64,000 bases of DNA from Roseomonas fluvialis (lineage in GTDB: Bacteria > Pseudomonadota > Alphaproteobacteria > Acetobacterales > Acetobacteraceae): NCBI RefSeq assembly GCF_022846615.1, contig NZ_AP025637.1:3125001-3189000 (forward strand), in the 5' to 3' direction. Shown one piece after another: positions 52,009 through 60,623 of this stretch; the first letter of the stretch is position 1; each line of letters starts with the position of its first letter. The position numbers were made by a program, and so were the translations under genes. The notes beneath the pieces were generated by a model. That model was not told the DNA's origin, did not search any database, and worked only from the letters and a program-made list of their open reading frames with translations.

Positions 52009-53115
52009 CTACGACAGCGCCGCGCGCACCCGCGCGATGAAGCCGTCCATCGCCGCCGGGTTGGTCCAGCGCAGCACCGCCACGATGCCCGAGGACGGAT
52101 CGACCCAGGTGAGGTTGCCGCCCGCGCCGCTCGCGAAGAACGCATCGCGCGCCGCCGAGGGGAAGCGTGTGCCGTCCGCATTCAGCCACCACAGGAAGCC
52201 GTATTGCGCATTCAGTGGACAGGGCTGCACGGACAGGTCGAACCACGACGCCGGGACCAGTTGCGTGCCGCCCCAGGCGCCGCGGTTCAGCGCCAGCAGC
52301 CCGACCCGCGCCTGGTCCTCGGCATGGATTGAAACGCCGCCGCCCCAATGCGTGCCGCCCGGCACCGACTGCACGCGCCGGCCATCGGGCAGCGTGACCC
52401 ATGACGTGCGGTAGCCGTCCCAGCGCCAATCGGTCGACGCGCCGATGGGACGCAGCACGCGATCGGAGAACACCTCGGGCAGCGGGCGGCCGAAGACACG
52501 CAGCATCGACAGCGACAGCCGGTTCACCCGCACGTCGTTGTATTCCCAATGCGTGCCGGCCGGCGCCAGCGCGCGTTGGCCCTTCTTGCCCTGCCCTTCG
52601 ACGCCGAGGTTGCGGCCACGGTCGATCGCATCCGCCTTGCCGAACAGCGTGCCTTCCCACTCGGACGTATTGGTCAGCAGGTGCCGCCAGGTGATCGGCG
52701 CGTTCTGCGGGCTGTCGAAGCCGCCATCGTCGATGGTCTCGCGCACCGGGCGGTCGATGTCCGCGATCAGCCCGTCCGCCACCGCGATACCGGCCAGCAT
52801 CGACAGATAGGATTTCGCCACCGAGAAGGTCTGGCTGACCTCCCGCGTGTCGCCCCAGCGCGCGACCAGCGTGCCGTGCCGGGTGATGAGCCCGCCCGGC
52901 GCGCCGCGCGGCCAGAGCACGCCCAGCACCTCGTTGTCCGGCGGCGGTTCGAATCCGCCGCGGCCGATATGGCCGGCCAGGTCGTAGGGCCAGGGCGTCT
53001 CGTGCGTGGCGGCATGCGCGACGGCTTCGGCGAGGCGCGCGGGATCGAGGCCGAGCGCGCCTGGCGCGGCCTCGGGCCAGGGGGCGGGATGGGCGGCGGG
53101 GAAGGTCATGGTCAT
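52009..53115 (-). CDS. Serine hydrolase, 6-aminohexanoate-dimer-hydrolase-like
   Basis: A 368-residue beta-lactamase-fold hydrolase. The catalytic SxxK is Ser98-Val-Ala-Lys101 (TFSVAKSYLS), and the Tyr motif is WEYNDVRVNRL (YxN). Near the C-terminus, ASGAGGNLTWVDPSSGIV replaces KTG. This resembles the NylB/EstB group of amidases and esterases, and lacks a signal peptide. ATG 53109 is an alternative start. Substrate unknown. Confidence 0.87.
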   Translation of the reverse strand: MTMTFPAAHPAPWPEAAPGALGLDPARLAEAVAHAATHETPWPYDLAGHIGRGGFEPPPDNEVLGVLWPRGAPGGLITRHGTLVARWGDTREVSQTFSVAKSYLSMLAGIAVADGLIADIDRPVRETIDDGGFDSPQNAPITWRHLLTNTSEWEGTLFGKADAIDRGRNLGVEGQGKKGQRALAPAGTHWEYNDVRVNRLSLSMLRVFGRPLPEVFSDRVLRPIGASTDWRWDGYRTSWVTLPDGRRVQSVPGGTHWGGGVSIHAEDQARVGLLALNRGAWGGTQLVPASWFDLSVQPCPLNAQYGFLWWLNADGTRFPSAARDAFFASGAGGNLTWVDPSSGIVAVLRWTNPAAMDGFIARVRAALS

Positions 53116-53207
53116 GCGCGCGACGATGCGCGCAACGTGCGCGGGCTCCAAGGGGGCGCGCCGGCGATGCCGGGCTGGGTCGGTCGTCGGGGGTGATCCG
53201 ATCCGAT

Positions 53208-53255
53208 GGATTCACCTGCTCGGGTGAAGGTGTTCGCGACCACCCTCACCCGGAG
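53208..53255. repeat. Palindromic element, copy B, with alternative hairpins
   Basis: TTCACC-TGCTCG-GGTGAA is perfect here. The right arm is also part of a second possible stem, GGGTGAAGGTG (53222-53232) against CACCCTCACCC (53241-53251) with one mismatch, so the two folds exclude each other. The first ~31 bases match copy A near 43078. Located between the aminotransferase stop and the serine hydrolase start. Confidence 0.5.
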
Positions 53256-53329
53256 ACATTGCGGGGAGCCGATACGGCGCGACGGCACACCCCGCGCGCG
53301 GCCCGGTGCCGGACCGCGAGGACACGACG

Positions 53330-54244
53330 TCAGTGCGCGTCGTCGACGGGCGTGTTCAGCGCAGGGTCGTCGTGGCGCTGCCAGTAGAGGTCGTGGATGC
53401 GCCGCGTGATCGGCCCGGCGCGGCCATCGCCCACCGCGTGGCCCTCGTACCAGGTGACGGAATTGATGCCGCCGGCGGTGGTGCTGGTGAAGATCTCGTC
53501 AGCCGCGAGCACCTCCTCGGCGCGCACGGGACGGATCTCGCAGCGCAGCTGCAGGTCGGCGGCGATTTCCGTCACGGTGCGGCGCGTGATGCCCTCGAAC
53601 ATGCCGTGCGCGGGTGTGGCCAGCACGCCGTCCTTGACGATGAAGATGTTGAAGCCAGGGCCTTCGGTGATGGTGCCGTCGGCGGCAGGCAGGATCGCGA
53701 CCGTGGCGTCGCGCTCATAGGCCTCGAACAGCCCCATCGTCAGGTCGAGCCAGTGGAAGTTCTTGATCCGCTGGTCGAGCGATTCCGACGGGATGCGCTG
53801 CGTCTTCGCCAGGATCATGCGGAAGCCCTCGGCCTGCTGGCGGGGTTCGGCGATGTTCATGAAGGGCTGCGCCCAGGCGTACAGACGGTTGCGGCACAGC
53901 CGCGGGTCGCGCGTGCCCGGCGGCGGCACGCCGCGCGAACAGACCACCATGATGAAGGCATCGCGCAGGCCGGCCCGGCGCACGCAGTCCTTCAGGATGC
54001 CGGCGATCTCCGCCCCGCTGTGCGGCAACGACATGTGCAGGCCGCGCATCGAGGCCTCGAACCGCGAGATGTGGTCATCGAGGCGGAAGATGCGGCCCTT
54101 CCACGCATGCAGCGCATCGTAGGTGACGTCCGACCGCACGAAGCCGCGGTCCACCACCGGGATCGCCGCCTCGGCCAGCGGGACAAAGCGGCCATCCATG
54201 TAGGCGACGCCCTTGATGGGGGCGAGTTCTTCCTCAGGCGTCAT
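53330..54244 (-). CDS. Class IV (D-amino acid / branched-chain-like) aminotransferase
   Basis: A 304-residue PLP enzyme. The Schiff-base lysine is Lys161 in QRIKNFHWLDL, and Glu194 in TITEGPGFNIF contacts the PLP nitrogen. SDVTYDALHAWKGRIFRLDDHISRF is the family N-terminal block. Sequence style is nearer D-amino-acid or (R)-amine transaminases than to IlvE. The ATG at 54244 starts the recognisable domain; the frame upstream is Arg-rich and not convincing. Confidence 0.88.
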   Translation of the reverse strand: MTPEEELAPIKGVAYMDGRFVPLAEAAIPVVDRGFVRSDVTYDALHAWKGRIFRLDDHISRFEASMRGLHMSLPHSGAEIAGILKDCVRRAGLRDAFIMVVCSRGVPPPGTRDPRLCRNRLYAWAQPFMNIAEPRQQAEGFRMILAKTQRIPSESLDQRIKNFHWLDLTMGLFEAYERDATVAILPAADGTITEGPGFNIFIVKDGVLATPAHGMFEGITRRTVTEIAADLQLRCEIRPVRAEEVLAADEIFTSTTAGGINSVTWYEGHAVGDGRAGPITRRIHDLYWQRHDDPALNTPVDDAH

Positions 54245-54313
54245 GCAGTGGCCTCCCGGGCCTCGACGCCGGCGCGCGCGATGCGCAGGCGGGGGGCGAT
54301 GGTGACGATGCCG

Positions 54314-54339
54314 GCCCCGCCACCGATCATCGGCGGGGC
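54314..54339. promoter_or_regulatory. Interrupted palindrome in divergent promoter
   Basis: GCCCCGCC (54314-54321) and GGCGGGGC (54332-54339) flank an inner dyad CCGAT-C-ATCGG. Placed between the divergent aminotransferase and FrnE-like genes, it could be an operator for either. Confidence 0.35.
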
Positions 54340-54366
54340 GGGCGCGGCGATGGCGGCACGGTCGCC

Positions 54367-54418
54367 GCGTTGCGCGTGCAACGCAAGGCCGCGGGCGCGG
54401 CCATTGCGGCTTGCCGCA
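54367..54418. repeat. Three perfect inverted repeats in series
   Basis: GCGTTGC-GCGT-GCAACGC (54367-54384), GGCCGCG-GG-CGCGGCC (54387-54402) and TGCGGC-TT-GCCGCA (54405-54418) are packed in 52 bases, 48 bases before the FrnE-like ATG. Confidence 0.7.
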
Positions 54419-54465
54419 CGGCCGGCGCGCACCCATGCTCAACCGGTGCGCATCGAGGTATCGCC

Positions 54466-55134
54466 ATGACCACCGCCATCGCCGGCCGGATCGAAATCGT
54501 CTCCGACGCCATCTGCCCCTGGTGCTGGATCGGCAAGGCGCATCTCGACGGGGCGCTGGAACTGCTCGCCGCCGAGGGCCTGGCCTTCGGCCTGGGCTGG
54601 CTGCCCTTCCAGTTGAACCCGGACATGCCGGAGGGTGGGGTCGACCGCCGCGCCTACCGTACCGAGAAGTTCGGGTCGTGGGAGCGTTCGCAGCAGATGG
54701 ACGCGCAGGTAGCCGATGCCGGGCGCGTCGCCGGGGTGGAGTTCCGGCACGACCGGATGGCGCGCACGCCCAACACGGTCGAGGCGCATCGCCTGATCCG
54801 CCTGGCCGGTGTGGATGGCGTGCAGCACGCCACCATGGACCGGGTGTTCCGCGCCTATTTCAACGAAGGCCAGGACATCGGCGACCGCGCCGTGCTCGGT
54901 GCGCTGGGGCGCGAGGCCGGCATGGCGGCGCCGACGCTCGAGGCCTTCGCGGCAGGCGATGCGGCGCGCGCCGAGGTGGTGGCGGAATCCCGCGCGCTCG
55001 CGCAGGCGGGAATCAACGGCGTACCGTCCGTGCTGCTCGACCGTCATTTGCTGTTCTCGGGCGCGATGCCGGCTGAACGCATGGCCGATGGCATCCGCCG
55101 CGCGGTGGCCATCCTGCGCGACCGGGCGGCCTGA
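54466..55134 (+). CDS. DsbA-family oxidoreductase, FrnE-like
   Basis: A 222-residue thioredoxin-fold protein with an inserted helical domain. The active site is Cys17-Pro-Trp-Cys20 (DAICPWCWIGK), and the cis-Pro loop is GINGVPSVLLD. Lacking a signal peptide, it fits cytoplasmic FrnE/2-hydroxychromene-2-carboxylate isomerase-like DsbA proteins linked to oxidative stress or polyketide work. Divergent from the aminotransferase. Confidence 0.92.
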   Translation: MTTAIAGRIEIVSDAICPWCWIGKAHLDGALELLAAEGLAFGLGWLPFQLNPDMPEGGVDRRAYRTEKFGSWERSQQMDAQVADAGRVAGVEFRHDRMARTPNTVEAHRLIRLAGVDGVQHATMDRVFRAYFNEGQDIGDRAVLGALGREAGMAAPTLEAFAAGDAARAEVVAESRALAQAGINGVPSVLLDRHLLFSGAMPAERMADGIRRAVAILRDRAA

Positions 55135-55153
55135 GGGCCAAGCGACCGCAGGC

Positions 55154-55172
55154 GCGCCCCGGTCCGGGGCGC
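55154..55172. terminator. Hairpin between convergent genes
   Basis: GCGCCCC-GGTCC-GGGGCGC lies 19 bases after the FrnE-like stop and 23 bases after the minus-strand small gene stop. Position suits a two-way terminator, though no T-tract is present. Confidence 0.5.
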
Positions 55173-55195
55173 CGTACCGTCCCGTCAGGCGGCGA

Positions 55196-55375
55196 TCAGG
55201 CCCCGCCCGCCCAGAGCGCGATCTCGGCTGCCGCCCAGGCGAGCACCAGGAATCCCGTGAAGTCCCGCAGCGCGCGCCGGGCGATGCGGGCTGGCGGCGC
55301 GGCCGGCACGAAGCGGACCACGACAGGGCGGGGCGGGATGATCAGCGAGGGGTCGATGGCGGTGCGCGGGCTCAT
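55196..55375 (-). CDS. Small 59-residue membrane protein
   Basis: Unrecognised. The N-terminal half is Pro/Val-rich (IIPPRPVVVRFVPAAPPAR), the C-terminal half one hydrophobic helix (FTGFLVLAWAAAEIALW). The upstream region is relatively AT-rich, as promoters are here. Coding status rests on position, start and the membrane segment only. Confidence 0.5.
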   Translation of the reverse strand: MSPRTAIDPSLIIPPRPVVVRFVPAAPPARIARRALRDFTGFLVLAWAAAEIALWAGGA

Positions 55376-55531
55376 GCGATGATAAGAACAAAACCAGAAC
55401 ATGAATGCAAGCCCCCTGAAACGCTTCCCGGCGCGGCCCGCATTGCACCGCCGCGGCCCCCTTCGCGCTTGTGCCGCGGGCCGCCCGGTGCCGAGAATGC
55501 GCCGACGCCCTCCGACCGGAGCAACGGCCAG

Positions 55532-56326
55532 ATGCCCGATTCTCCCGACCATCCCCTGGCGCGACGCCTTCTCGTCGTGCGCCTGGCCGCTGCCGGCGGC
55601 GCCGCGGCGGTGCCCGGCGCTGGCTTCACGCAAGGCGTCAAGGGCGAGGGCGGCGGCAGCCCCGCACCTTCGCCCGGCCCCATTCCCACGCCCGGCCCCA
55701 TCCCCGCGCCGCCCACGCCGCGCAACGCGCCCTCCGGCGTCTCCGACGCCGATCCGGGTGACCCGGCCGGCCAGGGCCGCGGCAGCGGTGCCGCGCCGAA
55801 CCAGCGCCAGCAGCAGACCGGGTTGACCGACGCCGACCCGGGCGACCCACCCAATGCCGGCCGTGGCCCGCAGGGCGGCGGTCGCCAGCGCACCGGCGTG
55901 AACGATTCCGACCCCGGTGACCCGCCGGGTGGTGGACGCGGCGGCGGCACGGCCCGCCCGCGCACCGGTGTCTCGGATGCGGACCCGGGTGACCCGGCCG
56001 GTGGCGGGCGTGGCGGCGGCACGGCACAGCCGCGCACCGGCGTGTCCGACAGCGACCCCAGCGATCCACCCGGCGGCGGGCGCGGTGGCGGCACGGCACG
56101 GCCGCGCACCGGTGTGTCCGACAGCGACCCCGGCGATCCGCCGGGCGGCGGACGCGGTGGCGGCACCGCACGGCCGCGCACTGGCGTGTCCGATACCGAC
56201 CCAGGCGATCCGCCGGGCGGCGGACGAGGCGGCGGTGGGGCACGGCCGCCCAGCGGGCCGACCGACACGGATCCGGGCGATCCGCCAGGTGGCGGGCGCG
56301 GCAGCCAGGGTCCGATCAAGACCTGA
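55532..56326 (+). CDS. Asp-Pro-Gly-Asp repeat protein
   Basis: A 264-residue protein. The N-terminus carries ARRLLVVRLAAAGGAAAVPG, a possible export signal with a paired Arg. A Pro/Gly-rich linker leads into eight tandem repeats (residues ~68-264), most exactly 24 residues long. The consensus core is TGVSDxDPGDPPGGGRGGG and the end usually TARPR. The D-x-D-P-G-D core is reminiscent of acidic calcium-binding loops; the rest would be disordered. I recognise no named family. It lies upstream of the large repeat protein at 56410 on the same strand. Confidence 0.78.
   Translation: MPDSPDHPLARRLLVVRLAAAGGAAAVPGAGFTQGVKGEGGGSPAPSPGPIPTPGPIPAPPTPRNAPSGVSDADPGDPAGQGRGSGAAPNQRQQQTGLTDADPGDPPNAGRGPQGGGRQRTGVNDSDPGDPPGGGRGGGTARPRTGVSDADPGDPAGGGRGGGTAQPRTGVSDSDPSDPPGGGRGGGTARPRTGVSDSDPGDPPGGGRGGGTARPRTGVSDTDPGDPPGGGRGGGGARPPSGPTDTDPGDPPGGGRGSQGPIKT
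55733..56323 (+). repeat. Tandem coding repeats, 72 bases per unit
   Basis: Eight units inside the gene at 55532. Units 3-8 (from 55892) are exactly 72 bases each and start at 55892, 55964, 56036, 56108, 56180 and 56252. Units 1 and 2 are 84 and 75 bases and more diverged, which suggests expansion by duplication toward the 3' end. Confidence 0.9.
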
Positions 56327-56358
56327 AGCGGATTCCCGCCTTCTGTCTCGTGGTTAGA

Positions 56359-56376
56359 GAATTTTCTCGGAAATTC
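56359..56376. promoter_or_regulatory. AT-rich palindrome upstream of the large repeat protein
   Basis: GAATTT-TCTCGG-AAATTC is a perfect dyad within the AT-rich 84-base gap before the gene at 56410. A TTTTAAA follows at about 56383. It looks like a promoter with an operator. Confidence 0.45.
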
Positions 56377-56409
56377 GTCTCCTTTTAAAGACAGGCAGGC
56401 ATCCTGGCG

Positions 56410-59394
56410 GTGTCCGGCGCATCCCCGCGCCGGCTCCGACCCGGAGCCCCTGCCCTGTCTGTCGTCACGCTGTCCTCCTCGGCGCCGAATGCCCTGGCGC
56501 TGTCGGCCTTCTCGACGCTCATCGGCGGTACCTTTACCGATGATGTGACCGTCACCGGCGCGCTGACGAATGCGCTGGTCGACCTGCTGGGCGGCGCCGA
56601 CCAGCTCACCCTCGCGAACGCGGCCAACACGCTCACCGTCGCCGGTGTCGAGGTGCTGAACGGCGGCAATCTCGGCGACACTGTCAGCCTGGCCGCCCCA
56701 GTCGCGGGCATGACGGTCGCGCTGCGCAACGGCAGCGATTGGCTGAACCTCGCCGACGGCGGCAACCTGATCCGCCTCAGCGGCGTCGAGACGGTGATCG
56801 GTGGCACCGGTGCCGACGACATCACCTCGACGACACGCTTCGTCGGCTACGTCTCGCTCGGCGCCGGCGCCGACCGCTTCATCGTCACTGCGGGCGGCGG
56901 CAGCGTCCTGCTCGCCGCCCCCGACATCGAAACCATCCTTGGGGGGTCAGGTGACGACGCCGTCACCTTCACCGGCGCGGTCGCGGGCGCGTGGGTCGAC
57001 CTTGGCAACGGCAGGGATGCCGTCACGCTGGCGACGGGCGCGAACCAGGTGACGCTGCGCCGGGTCGAGACCCTCGTGGCCGGCGCGGGCGACGACACCA
57101 TCGTGCTCGACGGCAGCTATGCCAGCGCCTACGACCTCGGCCTCGGCGAGGACTGGCTGCGGCTCGGCGATGGCGGCGGCACGCTGTCCGTCACGGGCGC
57201 GGAGAACCTGATCGGCGGCGCCGGGGCGGACCTGGTCACGCTCGGCGAGCCGGTCACCGACCGGCTGGTGGCGCTGGGCGAGGGTGCCGACCGGCTCATC
57301 CTGACCGATGGCGGCAACCTGCTGCGCACGGCGGGGGTCGAGAGCGTCATCGGCGGGGCCGGCGACGACACCCTCACGCTGGTCGACCCGCTGGCCGGCG
57401 GTGGGCTGGTCGACCTCGGCGGCGGCGCCGACAGCCTGGTGCTGGCCGATGGCGGGAACATCCTTGTCGTGCGGGGCATCGAGACCCTCGCCGGCGGCAC
57501 GGGTGCGGACCGCATCACGCTGGAGGGCGGCGGCGCGGTGCTGGTCACGGGGATCGAGACCCTGCTGGGCGGCGCGGCGGACGAGACGGTCACCACCACC
57601 ACGCGGATGCTGGACGGGCTCATCGACCTCGGGGCCGGCCGCGACCGGCTCGTGCTGGCCGATGGCGGCAACACGCTGCGCGCTGCGGGGACCGAGACGC
57701 TGCTCGGCGGCACCGGGGCCGACATGGTCACGCTGTCGGGCGCCATCGTCGATGGCTGGATCGACCTCGGCGACGGCGCGGACCGGCTGACCATCCGCGG
57801 TGGCCCTGTCACCGCACGCCTGATCGACGTCGAGACCATCGAGGGCGGCGGCGGCGACGAGGACCTGACGCTGAGCGCGCCCATGGTCGGCACCATCGCG
57901 CTGCTGGGTGGGCAGGACCGGCTGCGCCTCGCCGATGGCGACAACACCCTCGCGCTGAGCGGCGTCGAGACGCTGACCGGCGGCGCGGGCGCCGATGTGA
58001 TCACGCTGACGCGCAGCGTGGAGGGCATGGTGGTCGATCTCGGCGCCGGTTCGGACCGGCTGGCGCTCGGCCCGGGTGGCAGCCGCCTGTCCATCTCGGG
58101 GGTCGAGGTGCTGAGCGGCAGCGGCGGCCATGACGAGGTGACGGTGGTGGGGCGCGCCGCGGACATGCTGGTCAGCCTGGGCGCGGGGCGCGATCGCCTG
58201 GTGCTGGCTGCCACCAACGACGTCGTTCGCCTGGATGGCGTGGAATTGCTGCAGGCCGGCGGCGGTGACGACCAGGCCACGCTGCTGGCGCCGCTCACGG
58301 GCGGCGTGCTGCACATGGGCGGCGGCCAGGATTCGGTCCTTCTCGCCGATGGCCGCAACGTGGTGGTGATCGCGCTGGCGGAGACCATCCAGGGGGGGGC
58401 CGGCGACGACCTGGTCGCGGTCGGCAGCGCGATGACGGGGCTGATCGACCTCGGCGCCGGGACCGACACGTTGCTGTTCAGGCGCGGGGGCAATGCCGTC
58501 ACGCTGTCCGGGGCCGAACTCGTGATCGGCAGCGATGGGAACGACACGATCGACCTGGCCGGCGGCGCGCTGGACATGGTGCTGCGCCTGGGCACCGGGG
58601 ACGACCTGCTGCGGCTCGGCGCGGGGAACAACCGTGTCGTCGTCGCCGATGCCGAGCGCATCGTTGCACTCGATGGCGACGATACGGTGGTGCTCTCGCG
58701 CGTGGCGGCGGGGGCGGAGATCGACCTGGGCGGCGGGACCGACCGGATCGCGCTCGGCCCGGGGTCGAACGCGGTGCGCCTCAAGGGTGTCGAGGGTATT
58801 TCGGGCAGCCGCGGCAACGACCAGATTGTCCTCGAGAGTGCCGACGGGCCGGTGGTCGCCGCGCTAGGCGATGGCTTCGACGTGCTGACGCTGGGCGATG
58901 GCGGCTTCCGGGTGCTGGTGTCGCAGACCGAGCGGGTGCGCGGCGGCGCCGGCGCGGACCTCATCACCGTCGCACCCGGCGGCGGGCCGAGCGGGCTCGA
59001 GGGTGGGGCGGGCGACGACACGCTGACCGGCGCGGCGGGCAACGACACGCTGTTCGGCGGGGCCGGGGCGGACCGCCTGGTGGGCGGCGGCGGGGCAGAC
59101 CTGTTCCTGTATACGGCGGTGTCGCAATCCTCGGCCGCGGCGCCCGACACCATCGTGAACTTCAACCCGCTGGAGGGCGATGTCTTCGGCTTCGCAGGCA
59201 TCGGGTCGGGCGCGCCGTTCCGCTGGCGCGGCGCCTTCTCCTTCACCGGGGAGGGCGGCATGGAAGGTCGCTTCGACGAGGCGACGAAGCAGCTGCGCAT
59301 CGACCTGGATGGCGACGGCGGCACGGACATGGCGTTCTGGTTGCCGGGCTTCCCGCCGGAGGGCTTCGACGGGAATTCGGTGCTCTGGGCGTGA
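56410..59394 (+). CDS. Large repeat protein with RTX C-terminus
   Basis: About 994 residues from GTG 56410; a slightly different start cannot be excluded. Residues ~50-860 consist of seventeen repeats of about 46 residues, each with a core like IDLGAGxDRLxLADGGN, then GVETLxGGxGxD and a short beta-rich end. Three classic RTX nonapeptides (GGAGDDTLTG, FGGAGADRLVGG) and a serralysin-type tail (DTIVNFNPLEGDVFGF, RIDLDGDGGTDM) close the protein. No Sec signal, so type I secretion is likely. Probably a calcium-stiffened secreted or surface rod; no catalytic domain was seen. Confidence 0.88.
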   Translation: MSGASPRRLRPGAPALSVVTLSSSAPNALALSAFSTLIGGTFTDDVTVTGALTNALVDLLGGADQLTLANAANTLTVAGVEVLNGGNLGDTVSLAAPVAGMTVALRNGSDWLNLADGGNLIRLSGVETVIGGTGADDITSTTRFVGYVSLGAGADRFIVTAGGGSVLLAAPDIETILGGSGDDAVTFTGAVAGAWVDLGNGRDAVTLATGANQVTLRRVETLVAGAGDDTIVLDGSYASAYDLGLGEDWLRLGDGGGTLSVTGAENLIGGAGADLVTLGEPVTDRLVALGEGADRLILTDGGNLLRTAGVESVIGGAGDDTLTLVDPLAGGGLVDLGGGADSLVLADGGNILVVRGIETLAGGTGADRITLEGGGAVLVTGIETLLGGAADETVTTTTRMLDGLIDLGAGRDRLVLADGGNTLRAAGTETLLGGTGADMVTLSGAIVDGWIDLGDGADRLTIRGGPVTARLIDVETIEGGGGDEDLTLSAPMVGTIALLGGQDRLRLADGDNTLALSGVETLTGGAGADVITLTRSVEGMVVDLGAGSDRLALGPGGSRLSISGVEVLSGSGGHDEVTVVGRAADMLVSLGAGRDRLVLAATNDVVRLDGVELLQAGGGDDQATLLAPLTGGVLHMGGGQDSVLLADGRNVVVIALAETIQGGAGDDLVAVGSAMTGLIDLGAGTDTLLFRRGGNAVTLSGAELVIGSDGNDTIDLAGGALDMVLRLGTGDDLLRLGAGNNRVVVADAERIVALDGDDTVVLSRVAAGAEIDLGGGTDRIALGPGSNAVRLKGVEGISGSRGNDQIVLESADGPVVAALGDGFDVLTLGDGGFRVLVSQTERVRGGAGADLITVAPGGGPSGLEGGAGDDTLTGAAGNDTLFGGAGADRLVGGGGADLFLYTAVSQSSAAAPDTIVNFNPLEGDVFGFAGIGSGAPFRWRGAFSFTGEGGMEGRFDEATKQLRIDLDGDGGTDMAFWLPGFPPEGFDGNSVLWA

Positions 59395-59396
59395 AG

Positions 59397-59425
59397 GCGG
59401 GCGCCGGGGCTGGCGCGGCGCCCGC
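59397..59425. terminator. Hairpin between convergent genes
   Basis: GCGGGCGCC and GGCGCCCGC form a perfect 9-base stem with an 11-base loop, directly after the repeat-protein stop and before the acyl-CoA dehydrogenase stop. A likely terminator for the long repeat gene. Confidence 0.55.
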
Positions 59426-59474
59426 GCGCGATATCAAGGCGCTTGTGCCGAGCCGGCCGGGACGATGGCGGCTG

Positions 59475-60623
59475 TCACCGCGCGGGCAGCATGCTCCGCG
59501 CCACGATCATCCGCATGATCTCGTTGGTGCCTTCCAGGATGCGGTGGACGCGCAGGTCACGGACGATCTTCTCGATCCCGTAGTCGGCCAGGTAGCCATA
59601 GCCGCCCAGCAGCTGCAGCGCTTCGTCCGCCACGCGCGAACAGGTGTCGGTGACGAAGCGCTTGGCCATGGCGCAGAAGGCGGTGGCGTCGGGCGCGCCG
59701 GCATCGAGCTTGGCGCAGGCGCGCCATAGCAGCGATCGCGCGGCTTCCAGTTCGATGCGCATGTCGGCCAGGCGGAACTGGGTGTTCTGGAAGTCGCTGA
59801 TCGCCTTGCCGAAGGCGCGCCGGCCCTTCACGTAGTCGAGCGCGATCGCCAGCGCGGCCTCGGCCCCGCCCAGCGAACAGGCGGCGATGTTGAGCCGCCC
59901 GCCATCGAGCCCGGCCATGGCGAAGCGAAACCCCTGCCCTTCCGCGCCCAGCAGGGCGGAGGCCGGCACGCGCGCATCCTCCAGGATCACCTGGCGCGTC
60001 GGCTGCGCATTCCAGCCCATCTTGCGTTCATTGGCACCGAAGGACAGGCCGGGCGTCTCCTTGTCGATCAGCATCGCGGAGATGCCGGATGGCCCCTCGC
60101 CCCCCGTGCGCACCATGGTGAGATAGAGGTCCGACACGCCAGCACCCGAGATGAACTGCTTGGTGCCGTTCAGCACGTAGCCCTCGTTGTCGCGCGCAGC
60201 GCGGGTGCGCAGCGCGGCCGCATCGCTGCCCGAACCCGGTTCGGTCAGGGCGTAGGAGGCGATCCGGTCCATGGCGATCAGCGCGGGCAGGTGTTCGGCG
60301 CGCTGCGCGTCGTTCCCGAAGCGGTCGATCATCCAGGCGACCATGTTGTGGATCGACAGGTAGGCCGAGACGGTCGGGCAGCCGGTTGCGAGGGCTTCGA
60401 ACACCACGGCGGCGTCGAGGCGCGTGAGGCCCGCGCCGCCGGAGTCTTCGCGGACATACAGCGCGGCCATGCCAAGCGCGGCGGCCTGGCGCATTTCCTC
60501 CACCGGAAAATGCCGCTGTTCGTCCCAGCGCAACGCGTTGGGGGCGAGCACGTCGCGGGCGAAGTCGCGGGCGACGGACTGCAGGTCGCGCGTGGCTTCA
60601 GGCAGGTCGAAGATGGCGGTCAT
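59475..60623 (-). CDS. Acyl-CoA dehydrogenase, isobutyryl-CoA-type
   Basis: A 382-residue FAD enzyme that introduces an alpha,beta double bond into acyl-CoA. YALTEPGSGSDAAALRTRA is the FAD/substrate signature, QLLGGYGYLADYGIEKIVRDLRVHRILEGTNEIMRMI the C-terminal signature with the catalytic-site Glu region. Similar in style to valine-pathway isobutyryl-CoA or short/branched-chain enzymes. Single gene, with GGGGGAA before the ATG. Confidence 0.95.
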   Translation of the reverse strand: MTAIFDLPEATRDLQSVARDFARDVLAPNALRWDEQRHFPVEEMRQAAALGMAALYVREDSGGAGLTRLDAAVVFEALATGCPTVSAYLSIHNMVAWMIDRFGNDAQRAEHLPALIAMDRIASYALTEPGSGSDAAALRTRAARDNEGYVLNGTKQFISGAGVSDLYLTMVRTGGEGPSGISAMLIDKETPGLSFGANERKMGWNAQPTRQVILEDARVPASALLGAEGQGFRFAMAGLDGGRLNIAACSLGGAEAALAIALDYVKGRRAFGKAISDFQNTQFRLADMRIELEAARSLLWRACAKLDAGAPDATAFCAMAKRFVTDTCSRVADEALQLLGGYGYLADYGIEKIVRDLRVHRILEGTNEIMRMIVARSMLPAR

